From contig NC_135563.1 of NCBI RefSeq assembly GCF_964340395.1, forward strand, positions 5,375,422 through 5,439,421: a stretch of 64,000 bases of DNA, in the 5' to 3' direction. Every line of letters begins with the position of its first letter. Within the stretch, counting starts at the first letter, position 1. A program made the position numbers and the translations under genes. Below, piece by piece: positions 10,884-23,630 of this stretch. The notes beneath the pieces are model-generated. The model worked only from the letters and a program-made list of their open reading frames with translations, had not been told where the DNA came from and did not search any database. This stretch comes from Glandiceps talaboti (Eukaryota; Hemichordata; Enteropneusta; Spengelidae).

Positions 10884-12765
10884 ATAAAAACAGGATGACT
10901 ACAAATCCACCCCCCCCCACCCCAGGCCGAAGAAACTGACCGGTCCCTAACGGACATTGCAGGAGTATGGCAGAGAACTCTTGTTCAACGTCACGCCAAT
11001 GTTGAGCTCAGAATATAGGTGGCGCTATCCCTAATTTCAAACACACATGTAGCTACGATCATGCAGTAAAATATGAACAGATTTTCCCATTGTCCATACA
11101 TTTATTATTTCGACTGATATGTAAAACACGTACGTAACCCTATCAATTTTCGCAAGACTGGTTTCAGTTGTTCTAAAGGTTAGGTTTTCATTAGTGAGCA
11201 GAACTCTTCCGTTCGTCAGTATTCAGAATTGTTATAGAGTTCATATAATTCTACCTATATCTAAGGACGTAACCTCAATTTCATCTGCAATGATGACTAA
11301 ATCTGGTACTGTGACATAAAGTACTTTGTTCTCTCGAAATGAATATTGACACGTGTATTTGAAGAGTGATATATCCCTACTGTAATATCGAGTAACCATG
11401 CTTTAGGTGATACAACTTATTTACTCTGTCTATTCATTTTAAATGAAATACGACATGATCAAACGGAATGAGTAACTGGTACGATTACACGGCACTGTGT
11501 TGTCCTGTGCAAACTGTCGAAATATAACACCATGTGGTCTATGTTGCTCTGGCACGCACTTGAATACGTATATACCAGCATTACGAAGTGGACTTTTTGT
11601 GTATAATTAGCTTTCAATGCAGTGCTTTCAACGTGGCAGCTGCCTATATACTCGGGAAGGACAACATAGTAGCGTTACTTGCTTCCTGGCGCCTCTTTAG
11701 GTGGTCTGTTTTCCTATAAATCAAAGTGCGCCCAGTTTCAGAAGTGAATTTCTGTCGACATTGCACTTTCGAATGGTGAAAGCGCTCCTACCTTCTTAAT
11801 AACATTTGAGGGTGTCCGGAGAGCAGGAGCAAAACATTAGAAATTTTATTTTTTTGGGATTGAAATACTTAGTATTACTGTTTCTTGATAACGAAGTCCC
11901 CAGACGTAAGAACTCAAGACACCCTATATATTTATAGTGTAATCTATGGCAACTTTCTCATGATTAAATTCATCAAATGTTCATAAACTTTGATTGTGAA
12001 TGTGTAGGGTAACGGTTGTCATAACGATCTTAACAACTCTCAAGAGATGTACATAGGACACGAATATAATTGAATCAAATCTCTATCTGTAGCTATGGGG
12101 GTCGGTCGCTTTCAACCTTTGAAGATAGACTATGGTAACTAATAACGATGACACGAATACCTTATGCAATTTAAAAAATGATGCGATGATCGAAAATGTC
12201 AGATGAGGTAACAGTCTCGAACATAAAAGGGTAATAATGTTTCAGGGCTTCTTTATTATGGCAGCGGAAACGAAGTCCGTGCTTATGTGATTTACATATG
12301 TCAGTTACACCAGCGACGCGGAAAATCTAGTATTCAAGGGATCATTCTAACAAAATGAGTAACGGAATAATCATAGAAGGAGCTGGTATTCAATATAATC
12401 CGTATAATCCAATGCAGACACGCTCCCGGGATAAAGCGAGATGGCGCCAGTTAATAATACATAGCTTGAATAAGTTCCTCTTGCTTAAAGGAATACCCTA
12501 TACGTGGTTTATCAGAAAAGATGGGCAATGTTGTCATTCTCCCCTGATACTAATCCTAAGCATATTGCAGCAGCAGTTCTATCAAAATGACAAATGTAAT
12601 TTTCTCCGATCCGTCATGTGTTCGATGACCACTCATTTACAATTATTCTACCATCTCATCTTGTTTACATGAAGCAAACCTGATTTGTGATATATTGAAG
12701 GATACGAACTTCTATATTCAATAATTATAATGGTGCTTTTCCACCTTAATCAGATAATGATTACC

Positions 12766-12848
12766 TTTATCTAGTTTTCGAATATGTAAATGTCTGTTTA
12801 TCTAGCTTATGAATATGTAAATGTCTGTTTATCTAGGTTACGAATATC
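12766..12848. repeat. Short minisatellite, three units of about 31 bp
   Basis: TTTATCTAG..T.CGAATATGTAAATGTCTG-type units start at about 12766, 12797 and 12829. The third is incomplete and more diverged. Confidence 0.85.
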
Positions 12849-13751
12849 TAATATCTGGTAACCCCAAATTTATCGAATAGCAAAGTTCTCCAAAACATTA
12901 GTTCGCCAGCAGTTTTATTCACAATATTGAACAATTTCGGACAAGTGTTAACTCACCCGAGACGTGGTTCATATTTTTAAACAGAAAATCTGTTAGATTT
13001 CAGTCACTCCAAACTGTCCCGTATTTTTACAGTGTGTGATATACCAATCACGAGAACACATGTAAGATAATTATTAGCGATGGGTTTATACGCCATCATG
13101 TGTGATTTGAAGAAGAAAAGTTCTGAGTGTTAACTCCGCATTAGCTAAGTTCAGGTGTAGCTGGATTTCACCCATTAGAAAGTAAGAAGTTATTTTGTAA
13201 GATGTTACAGCCTTGTATCATGTAAAGAAAACCTATTAGTAAAAGATTATATTTCACTAGCACTGATAGAAAAAAATCCATTGTGAAGCATGGCACCTTA
13301 AGAACTCCCCAGGGAGCATGCAATTCTTGAAACCACTATAAGCGGCTAGGATTAAAGCATTAACAACATTCACCTCATCCTACCGAGTCCCCTATTATAC
13401 AGATGGGCTGACCTTGGCACAATAGTGGTTCAAATCTGGTCCAAGGACATTACCAATTAAAACAAACGGCAGCCTGAACTATTAGCTGTAAGTACAATAA
13501 TTGTAGCTCGGAAAAGCCTAGCAGCATTGTACCTTTATAGAAAAAATGAATCATAAGTGGCTATGTTTTCCTTGGGGGAATTGTATCACACACGCATTAT
13601 AGTTAATTTCATACAAACGATTTTGCTAAGGTTGTCCAGTACTTACTATAAACGTAATGAATTATGAAAAGTCATTACTTATTCAAGACACGTTCTACTG
13701 CTAACTGCAAATCTGCTATGTTATTAAATAATTTGAATGGAAATCTCACTG

Positions 13752-13785
<34 letters not shown>

Positions 13786-14338
13786 AACAACACCCCAGCA
13801 AAAAACAAAAGAGACAAACATCTTGTCACCACAGAAAAAAGTTTAAATGTGTCCTTTCAGAAACATTCATAATTATAATATGTTTCATTCATTTCTTACT
13901 TGTAAGATGTTGAAATAAATGTGCCATATTTGAGATAACTTTAAGAAATGGCTTAATGTGTCACAATCTGTGTTTTATAGACTTTTTATTCAAGTGAAAC
14001 CTCGATTAAACTGTTGTGGCATAATGTTAACATTGTTGCATTCTATGACATTACAATTGTCTTCTTGTATTGTAAGAACAGTTGATTACATGATAGAATT
14101 TCCTCAACTTGTTTAATACGTAATTTATAAATTACAACATCGGATCATATATAAGCCAGATCTTAATACCAGCTTTGAGTTCTATCAAACTTAGGTGATT
14201 GGTAAGTATGCCTTAGTAAGCAGTATACTGGGGGCACCTTTTAAATATGCAGGGAAATTTACGCCTCGAAACGTACATACTAGCTTGTGCTCATTTAAAT
14301 ATGTAATCAAGCCTGTGTTAGGATAATTTCTCTCTGTG

Positions 14339-14432
14339 GTATGTATGTATGTATGTATGTATGTATGTATGTATGTATGTATGCATGCATGCACGCACGT
14401 ACGCATGTATGTATGTATGTATGTATGTATAT
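14339..14432. repeat. (TATG)n microsatellite
   Basis: Tetranucleotide run with GCATGCACGCACGTACGC variants in the middle. Confidence 0.97.
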
Positions 14433-15085
14433 TTCTACCGTTATTTATAACTATGAGCAAAAAGCTATTTCACCTCTGTCAAATCAGAAAATTATTTTTG
14501 TTATTTATGGTATTTATGAATTGTTCCCATGTCATTGCGGTTAGTGGAGTATGAATTGAATGCATATCCAGCTTTAACGATATGTAGAATGAATCAAATT
14601 TTACGATCTGCAGCATGCCTAACAAACAATATGATGTATTAAGAAATTCAGCTTACTTTGACCTAGGTTGTTATAAAACAGGAAAGTGACATGCCTTCTG
14701 TCTCCGTGTAAAGTATAATCTGTCACGTTGTTGGCAGGATAATACCTATAGTTTGTTTAAGTTCAGGGCAAGTACTGCCACGTTATCGTATAAAGTTATG
14801 CTAACCTTGAAAATAGTTTATTATAAAAGCAATACCGTAGATGTACAGTTTTATGGTTGATGAATATTTTATAAGCACGTTTGAATAACGAAGAGACCGT
14901 TTGGACATTTTCTAGAATGACAGACACATTTACACAAGTATAACACCATGCATTTTGCGAGCTAACGTCAAAAGACGTAGTTGGTAAATGTGCTGCAAAA
15001 TGTTTTTCCATATACCTCGTAATATGTATCCATGTTACATACAAATTTAAAGACGCATTGCTAAGGAAATTATCACTGTGTCAAC

Positions 15086-15088
<3 letters not shown>

Positions 15089-15149
<61 letters not shown>
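15089..15149. repeat. (CT)n microsatellite
   Basis: About 60 bp of pure CT. The 116-codon frame that crosses it is an artefact. Confidence 0.97.
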
Positions 15150-15152
<3 letters not shown>

Positions 15153-16271
15153 AATCAACTTTCTAATTACTCGATATTTAAGTGTAAGGGATAAGTTGCA
15201 GCGAGGGAATTTTATGTTACAAGATATTTTTGAAATAGACATGAAATGTGATAATCACATTCTAAGTTGCGATAATCACATAGCCCAGTCTTCTAAGCAT
15301 ACTTCTAACAGGTTCAGCAAATCAGTGGACGTGTATACGTACAGCCTAAGGGAACGCCGCCAGTTAACATTCCTCGAATGGTGTGTTGTATTCTCCTGCC
15401 TTGGATAAATTGACTACTGAAATTCGAGTGCACAAATTACGAATTATTGTTATCATCACTCTCTACTTGTATGTGGTGACCATGACGTGGACGAGAACAC
15501 TTATAACACTTGACTCGTTGTTCAATGTATGCCATATTTTTGACTAACTTCGAAAGGACATCCACATAGTCCATATACAAATAAAGTCTTAATATAAGTG
15601 TTTTAATGAGAGTGAGTAGATTCTTGACCTTTCGATCGGAATATTGTACGCCGATTCTTATCAAACTATGCTAAAGTCGCAGGGTATTGGAGATGCAAAG
15701 TATACAATCAAGGTAAAAATAGTCTTGATTTACTTATTTATTCTGAAATATTGATGATGTACCCATATCAATAAATGATAACACGAGACTGAATATGTAT
15801 TGACATGCAATTTAATTAATAGGCACAAATGATTAGTTATAATTACGTTGTCATGACATCCAATAAGACAAATAAGAATTACATTGCAATAATGTCACAT
15901 GATATCAGATGACAAGACATTCATAAAGAATAGTACTGCACTAGACGAACTAGATGTCTAGATACAGATACGACGTGTAGACATATTGACAGAAATGGCA
16001 TAATTCATGTGACTTCGGCTTCTCAGAATGTTTATAAAAAGTACATTAGTAATAAGCTGTTTTGTGGAAAAACGAGGTGTTTAATAATATCTGAAAATTC
16101 GTAAACGCAAACGAAAATGTGTGGGTAATTCCTATAAATATTTTATTCAAGAATATGAGATAAGTTAACATCGTCCGGTGCGTAGTGTACAAAACAGTAA
16201 TACCTAGGTGAGGATAAACATAAACATTTCTTTTAGCTAAGATATCTTGAGAAAAATTACTGTACTTTAAA

Positions 16272-16402
16272 ATTACACATACATACATACATACATACAT
16301 ACATACATACATACATACATACATACATACATACATACATACAAACACATACATACATACATACATACATACATACATACATACATACATACATACATAC
16401 AT
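16272..16402. repeat. (ACAT)n microsatellite
   Basis: Long ACAT run interrupted once near 16342. It accounts for the 230-codon minus-strand frame at 16046-16738. Confidence 0.97.
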
Positions 16403-16615
16403 AAGATAGCTGGAATATAAATATGTATGTGCATACACAAATGTAGAAGACATACATGCTAATAAAGTAAGTACTATGATATTTATATTTTGAGTTTTAT
16501 CCACAACGAAAAGTGAAGCAATATCCACGTCGTCTTCTCCAATAATACACTTGTTATTGAAATGATTATTTCGATGTCGCAAGTTATACTTTAAAAATAC
16601 TGCCAATGACACTGT

Positions 16616-17617
16616 AGCACAACTGAACATTTTAATAATGTTTATCCATATGTTAGTCCATGCTAACAATAGGTGTCCATTTGCTGAATCCAGTTGCCTA
16701 TCCAACCATGTTGCTATCTTTGTGATATACGCGATCATTTGGCTGTTGCTTTGGGCGTGGTCATGCTGCTAGGCAAATTTACATACATTTTTTTAAATGT
16801 TTATTCAATTGTCTATTAATCCCCGTTGTTATCTACGCAATATATGTGATTATTTGGCTGTTGTTATGGGGTGGTCTTGTTGCTAGGCACATTTGCATAC
16901 ACTTTTGGAATGTTTATTCGTTTGTTTTCCAATTCCTGTTGTTACCTTCGCAATATACATGATCATTTGGCTGTTGTTATGGGCGTAGTCTTGTTGCTAA
17001 GCAAATTTACATACATTTTTGAATGTTTATGCAATTGTCTATTAATCCCTGATATCTTTGTGAAATACATGGCCGTTTGGCTGTTACTATGGGCGTGGTC
17101 ATTGTTGCTAGGGATTTTTGCATACATTTTTTAAATGTTTACTCACTTGCCTACCAGAAGATGTTGTTATTTCAGCAAAATATACTGCCATTTGGTTGTT
17201 GCTAAGGGCGTGGTCATGGTTGTTTTGAAGAAAACCTGCAGAATAACACTTTCAGAAACATCTCACCAAGTTTCAGATTCATTGACCAAGTACTTTTTGA
17301 GATATAAGTTTTTGACCAAAAATGAACATTTCTACACCTAATTTGTATATCACGGAATCATTGTATGCTTTTGACCTAAAAGACACATTTCTAGCCATAA
17401 TTTGCATATCACTGATGGGACCATCATATCATGAACAATTCTTAGTAAAAGCAACCTGAAGAATGTTTCACCCAAAGTTCAGCCCAATCTGCCCAGCAGT
17501 TTTTGAGTTGAAGTTTTTTGACCAAAGATCACATTTTTTTAACCAAATCACAAACCGGTGGACAGACAGATGCCGGGCGATGCCAATAGCACAACTGAAC
17601 CTCAGTTCAGTTGTGCT
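16616..17617 (+). mobile_element. Helentron/pearl-like non-autonomous element, family 2
   Basis: The left end is AGCACAACTGAAC (16616-16628). The right end is a hairpin: the same 13-mer at 17588-17600, a 4-nt loop, and its reverse complement GTTCAGTTGTGCT at 17605-17617. The core holds about 4.5 tandem units of 110-116 bp (TTTGGCTGTTG.TATGGGCG, starting near 16739, 16855, 16966, 17076 and 17191). A short GACAGACAG microsatellite (17561-17569) precedes the hairpin. The layout equals that of family 1 although the sequences are unrelated, and matches pearl/HINE elements known in bivalves and other animals. Frames at 16871-17341 are repeat artefacts. It sits about 180 bp downstream of receptor A. 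Confidence 0.75.
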
Positions 17618-17792
17618 AAAAAGTAAATGCTGGATTTCATTTCTCGGCATTGTCCTTATGCTTCTAGAACATTTCAAGGATCAGAAGAAGAGTTTTATAC
17701 GACCATGCTAAACTAAGATAAACACACATATTATTCGTCTATTTGAAAATGCGTTCATATGTAGCATTATTGTTAAATACCAGAAGATGATT

Positions 17793-18691
17793 TTATAGGA
17801 CTGTTCCACTTGATATTGTCATGGAGCCAGTGCCAGACGTCATTGTCCCACTCCTTTTCATTTGTTTCTTTAATCCAAGAGCCCTTAAAAAAGCAGATCG
17901 AAATTTAGTAGACATAACATTGTAAATAATTGGATTGATTGAAGAATTGATATACGTCAGAACACGACACGAAATAACCAGCCTGTAGACACCCTCTATG
18001 CCGAGTGTCATCTGTTGTTCAGCAGTGCCATATTGGAACCAAAGGCTGACAATCCGTTGTGGTAATAAACACAGAAAGAATGTAATAACTACAGTGATTA
18101 ACATGTACACAACCCGACTCCTTGTTCGTTCTTGCTCTTCAAAAGGATCCCTCTTTCGAAGCTGAGTGGTCCGATTGTACCGTCGTGCCATGACGTCTCG
18201 TGGTCCTTTATTTACCAAACTATCCATTTGAACCCCTGAAGTTTCTGTCCCTTCTTTTATAACTTGTTTGCCTCTATTGTGGTTTCTTGCTACTTTATTC
18301 CGGATCATTGACATGCTACGATGTAAAGTAAATGCAACTTTGAGATACATCGCTCCAAGCACAAAAAGTGGTATGACAAAGAAGAGAACAAAACAGGAAA
18401 TTATATACACCTCTGCAAGCAACGAATTTATGAATGTCCCACATTCGTAGAGGAGGTCACCACTAGGAGAAACGTCATATGCAGAGTATTTCGCCATAAA
18501 CAAGTAGGGGACACTTCCAAGACAGGAAATAAACCATATCATTGAACAAAAAACAATGCATCGTTTAGGGGTGATAGTGTACTTTGCTTTGAGAGGGTAA
18601 CATATCGCCACATATCTCTCGATGCTGATAAAAGCCAGAGTTAACACGGAAGCTTGAGCTGCGGAGTATTCCAAGAACGGGATGAGTTTAC
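17793..18691 (-). CDS. Peptide GPCR 'receptor A', exon 2 (TM3-TM7 and C-terminal tail)
   Basis: Second and last coding exon, entered from a TTTCAG acceptor (18692-18697) in phase 1 and encoding residues 101-399. Visible: ERY in place of DRY at 125-127 (end of TM3), the extracellular loop 2 Cys184 (YECGTF) that would pair with Cys101, a basic third intracellular loop, TM6 with CLLPQR at 308-313 (common consensus CWxP), and TM7 with NPIIY at 353-357 followed by FRSAFLRALG. The tail is Ser/Thr-rich and ends in GTVL, which fits a class I PDZ ligand. The TM3 region (ASVLTL..ISIERYVAIC.PLKA.Y) and the TM6/TM7 pattern resemble ETH, TRH and ghrelin/GHS receptors, so a Gq-coupled plasma-membrane neuropeptide receptor is the likely role. 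The exact ligand cannot be read from the sequence. Confidence 0.92.
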
Positions 18692-20717
18692 CTGAAATAA
18701 TGACAAAAAAATGGATTTCAATTAAAATAAGAATAAAAGTATATGCAACTTACAAAGAAGTTATGTGGTTAAAATTATACAATACTTAATTAAACATAAG
18801 AAAAGTGACTCATACAAAATTGGTCACATTGAGCTTCCTTTATCGACAACAACAAAATTACATAAGAAGGAAGCTTAAGATATGCACTTTCAAAAAATTA
18901 TATTTAATCTATTAGATAGCTTAAAAAGCTATCGTAAAAGTTTATAAGAAACAGTATTATTGTACGAAAGATCCTGTATTACAAATACATCCGATATCAT
19001 TTGAAGATGAGGACATGGTAAAAAAAAGAAGAAAAAAAAGATAATTAATGCGCAAGAGAATACGGCGACGGGACTACCTCCAGGCCCCTCACATCAGTGT
19101 AGATGTTCATAAATATATAAATCGGTGTTAAAACAACGTTTAAGGACCTACACAGATGCAACACGTATGGCATAAAATCAAATAACCTTGTGGGTATAGA
19201 TTAATGGTAGACTGTACGTCGGGATTGGTGTCCACTGTGACAAAACCATATGCTTCAAGATTCCAATGATTATGCTCTAGATACATATAGACTTCAATTC
19301 ATGGCATGGACGGCGTCAATATATCCCATTTGATTGTTATTTCGTCTAATGTACTTTTTCCTTTAGTCCATTGCATTGCATACCTCTTAATATACCAGTA
19401 TACTTCGATTATTAAAAAAATGCATCTAAAGATCCAATTGTGATAACCATTTACAAGACAATTCCTAAAGCTGGATTAAAATCTAATCTTTCAAACGCCA
19501 TCGCAGCCTACTACATTTTAATACACTTTTAATACTTACCCCAGCTTACCATTGAAGAAAATATCTTTATTCATTAGATGCCTTATTTATACAGTGAGTT
19601 AAAGTTCATACAGTGAGTTAAAGTAAAACGTTATATTCCATTAAGCCATGCCAGCTTAGCAGTGTTAAATCTCAGTACTATCTGGCCTTGATTGGTACGA
19701 AGACCTCTATGAACCTTCTGCTTAACCTGATTAATACAAGTGGTTAAAATCAGACTACTCCTGCTACATTGTCTTTGCCAACTTTTTTTCTGAATCACTA
19801 TGAATGCCACTCTGCTGAACTACAATATGCCACCTTTAATTTCGCAGGATTCTTATTCATCTTCACTACTCACATTTAAGAACAGAAGGCTGATTTTGTG
19901 AAAATTAGTACGATTCAAACAGTCACCATGTTAATTAAGACAATAATGGCATAGGAAGTATACGTGTTAGTCAAAGTGGTGCTCGCAATAAATCTTCATA
20001 AATAAAGTGTGATTCAGTGTTGAGTTGATTACGACAAAATGAAAATTAATGTATAAGGATAACCAGGTTTTTTCACCCATGTTCCCTCGAGTACAGTTAC
20101 TTCACTATTAATAATACCTTTGCTATTGAAGCAGATTTAGAATATCCCATATGCACCATTATAGTACTTGACTACATCAAGCAAATATCGGAAGTAAACC
20201 GAGAAATTGTATAAAATTTGCAGTCTTATTTCAGGCTCTATTAGCTTGCAAAGGATTGCAATATTTCTATCGCTATTTAATCTTGCTTAAGTGGAGTAAA
20301 GTAACGAATTTTCAATTTATATTATACAATTCATACATAGAAAAATCGAATAACCCTACTTGATGGAGAGATCTTTTATTATGAAATGAGATTATACTTT
20401 GCGATGAACATGAATTGAGGAAATGCAACAAGACATCTCGTAAAGGAACAGGCATTTGTCACGTCCAAAGGAAACCAATCTATTGTAAGTTATAAGACTT
20501 CATAAAACTGTAAAATACGCGTCTCGTTGAAGCAACACGTGCAACGAAACTTACCTACTTCTTTTCGTTGGTAGGCCCGTGTTGTACATCTTAACATAAT
20601 ATAGATTTTAAAATGTTTACGCATAGTATACTAAGTTCAAATTACTGAACAGTTGGCATAAATAAGCTGGTAAGTTGTATCTCCTGTCACAGAGGAGATT
20701 ATCTGGTGTCGAAACTG

Positions 20718-20860
20718 CTGAACCACTGTGGTCATGTCGTGACTGTTGGGTGAACCACTGTGGTCATGTCCTGGTTGTTCAACCACTGTGGCCATGTCCA
20801 GACGGTTCAACCACTTTGGTCAGTCATGTCCAGACGGTTCAACCACTGTGGTCATGTCCA
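20718..20860. repeat. Minisatellite, five units of about 27-33 bp
   Basis: AACCACTGTGGTCATGTCC-type units start at 20721, 20752, 20781, 20808 and 20841, with a shared CAGACGGTTC spacer in the last three. It lies in the receptor A intron. Confidence 0.92.
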
Positions 20861-21198
20861 AAAAATGTACAAGACCCATGTCAAAATATTGAATTTTCTG
20901 TTTTTATTAAATTTTTGGCCAATGACAAATCACTTTCACCTCTTCCAGCTTGAGTGAGTTCAACTAACAAGCAGTCATTACTGCAAAGGATGTGTAGTCC
21001 TGCGGTGAATTTGTTTTAGAACACATAATGTTTATGGAGCCTCAGTTGTGTATTTATTTGAAATACTGTTAATATATCATTTGGACAGCTCGGAAAAGCA
21101 TTTTATGTTTTTCTCTCATTTCCAGTCAGCCCTACTAAAAGAAGTAGTACCATGACATCTCGCGTTTATACAACTCTCATTTATTGTTACCGTTTTTT

Positions 21199-22097
21199 CT
21201 TCCGTTAGGAAGAGATATATTTATGGATGGAAGTCTGTGTGTCTTTGTGTGTGTCTGTCTGTCTGTGTCATCGTTTTCTCCATAACGGCTTGCTCAATTC
21301 AAACATAATTTTGAAGACGTATTCCGTAGGGTAATGGCAAGGTTATGGTAAAAATCCCGTGAATATTAATGAGCAATCTACGTAATTAATGATTTTCTGT
21401 AATTAGGCTATATCTCAAGAATGCACGCTTCAAATTCATTATAACTTGGTACACACATTTGCAATACCAAAGCGCACCTGTCCTGAAAATATTACTAGAT
21501 TTTAGTTTTAATAGGTTATTGGCATATTTTCGATTGGCCACAAAAAAAGAAAAAAAATAGTTTCTCGTCAGGAAATGTCGTCTAAAGTGGTGCGACTTTA
21601 TCACCATTTTCTAAAACACGACTGGCTCAATTCAAACGAAATTTATTGCATGTGTTCTGAAGGGTAGAACTGATTCGGTTTCGGTAAACATCCCAAGAAT
21701 ATTAACGAGAAATTTACATAATTAATGGTTTTCGGTAATTAGGCGATATCTCAAGAATGCATACTTCAAATTCAATATAATTTAATACATGCATTTGCGA
21801 TACCAAAGCGCACTTGTCCTGAAAATATTATTGATGTAGCTTTTAGTTTTTATAAATTATTGGCATATTTCTGTAGGCCACTAAAAAGGAAACAATAGTT
21901 TCTCGTCAGGAAATGTTGTCTAAAGTCATACGACGATGCTCTTATATTTTTTTTTACATTCTCATTTGTTGAGAATGTGTTGGCCAGGAGATCACTAACA
22001 GCAATGAGCAAATAGCAATCAATGAGAAAAAATAACTTATTAAGAATGTTCTGTTGTATTCCAACAACGACAATCTCAAAACTTTGCCCTTACGGGA
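21199..22097 (-). mobile_element. Helentron-like family 1, copy b (minus orientation, two core units)
   Basis: Reading the minus strand, the left end is CTCCCGTAAGGG (22097-22086). Two direct core units of about 320 bp follow (plus coordinates 21622-21940 and 21283-21606), then a GTCT/GACA microsatellite remnant (about 21236-21267) and a terminal hairpin CTTCC-GTTA-GGAAG (21199-21212). The core shares GGCTTGCTCAATTCAAAC, TTAATGATTTTCTGTAATTA and ATATCTCAAGAATGCA segments with the other copies. It is located in the receptor A intron. Confidence 0.7.
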
Positions 22098-22220
22098 GAC
22101 ATTCAGTTTACATCTGATCTAGTTACGTTCTTGTACATTAGCTTATTTGTAGATGTAACCCCATTTGTAGTGACATGTGGTAATAGATCACTGTCGATAG
22201 CAGTAACTGTTTTAGATAAG
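21980..22220. repeat. Segmental duplication, copy A
   Basis: Nearly identical to 25600-25843: TGGCCAGGAGATCACTAACA at the start, GTTTTAGATAAG at the end. It straddles the left end of Helentron-like copy b and about 120 bp of its flank. A few small indels separate the copies. Confidence 0.92.
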
Positions 22221-23045
22221 AGAGCAATCAACTCACACAGTAAAAGGTCAAAAACATTCGTGATAAATTGTATGCATTAGTACATGTGACACAAACACGA
22301 ACGTATATGCTCCATTTGCCATTTTATGTCAATTGATATTCTGTAAAAGTATTCGTCATCACACTCCATTCCATCAGATCCTTATACAGTGATTAATATC
22401 ATTCATACAAATCTGTTCTCTTGTATAGTTGTATTCTCTAACCTTAAGAAGGTGTTGATGGTTTGTCAAAGTCTGAATTCAACTAATACCAGTATTGAAT
22501 AATTCATAAGCTGGAAGTATAGCGTCTTTGGAGTACATGTGCACCAGTGGAGATGATAAAATATATCGAAGCTCAGACTCATTACTTTGTAGAGTGTAGC
22601 TGTCATTTTGCTTTGTTGTGCATTTAGATACGAGCGTTTTATGATAAATCATAAGAGCATTTCGCGTTCAGTCTATTCCTACTCATAATGACGTCTGAAT
22701 AGCCACAAAATCGGGACGTGTATCGAGAAATGAGAGAAGCATGACCTGTCAAATAGTGTATTCCTGCTGTTACTTAATTTCGCAGTTACATACTTTTGGC
22801 AAGTATAAGTTTTTTTATGATTTTACTTTTTATATGTAACATTATAAACCATTTTGGAAATTTAAAACGTTAAAAAACGGTAACCAATTTATGTTACACA
22901 TTTAGGTATACCTAATGCTCGGAGAACTCTCGGTGACATTCGGATATTGTTTATGGCAGGACCAACTGCCTAATTAGACTAATAAAGCCATAACATATGA
23001 ATAGTGACCAGAAAATGATGAAAGTATACATAAAACTCTCGATGC

Positions 23046-23312
<267 letters not shown>

Positions 23313-23380
23313 TTAAGCTCTACATCCGTACCGAGCACTGTACACCAGAAGATCTTGAACCACACCACACATTTGTATAT

Positions 23381-23559
23381 ATATATATATAGTTTTGCGC
23401 TCTGCCACTGAGTTATATATATTGCGCACTGCCACTGTGGTATAGAGCACTGTCTTAGCAGATTGATACTCACCGAGTTATATATATATATAATTGTATA
23501 TAATTATATGCATACATTTTGAATATATATATAATTGTATATAACTATATGCATACATT

Positions 23560-23627
<68 letters not shown>
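23381..23627. repeat. (AT)n tracts with two local duplications
   Basis: A GC.CTCTGCCACTGAGTTATA-like segment repeats imperfectly (about 23398 and 23428). ATAATTGTATATAA.TATATG with CATACATTTTGAATATAT occurs twice (about 23489 and 23529). A long (AT)n run closes the block (23564-23627). Confidence 0.85.

Positions 23628-23630
<3 letters not shown>

Larger units (their letters stand above)
7832..10947. mobile_element. 3.1 kb non-autonomous DNA transposon-like composite with terminal inverted repeats
   Basis: The left end (7832 on) reads GGTACCGGTCAGTTTCTCCA, then GCCTGGGG, a G-run and TGGATT. The right end (reverse complement from 10947) reads GGGACCGGTCAGTTTCTTCG, then GCCTGGGG, a G-run and TGGATT. 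Both ends are flanked by TAA (7829-7831 and 10948-10950), compatible with the 3-bp target duplication of PIF/Harbinger elements. There is no transposase: the inside holds tandem repeats (8134-9200), poly-G/poly-C runs and a nested Helentron-like element (9824-10883). The superfamily assignment rests only on the duplication length and the inverted repeats. Confidence 0.68.
10951..16270. other. Gene-poor stretch
   Basis: No recognisable gene. It holds a short minisatellite (12766-12848), an (AT)n tract (13751-13788), a (TATG)n tract (14339-14432) and a (CT)n tract (15089-15149). Small frames such as 12355-12672 + and 15437-15664 - have no identifiable domain. Confidence 0.5.

Noticed and set aside
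13380-13450. Possible tRNA-like box B (GGTTCAAATCTGG)
   Set aside because: No box A at the proper distance and no fold resembling a tRNA.
16871-17341. Hydrophobic frames suggesting a membrane protein
   Set aside because: They are translations of the 110-116 bp tandem core units of the Helentron-like element.
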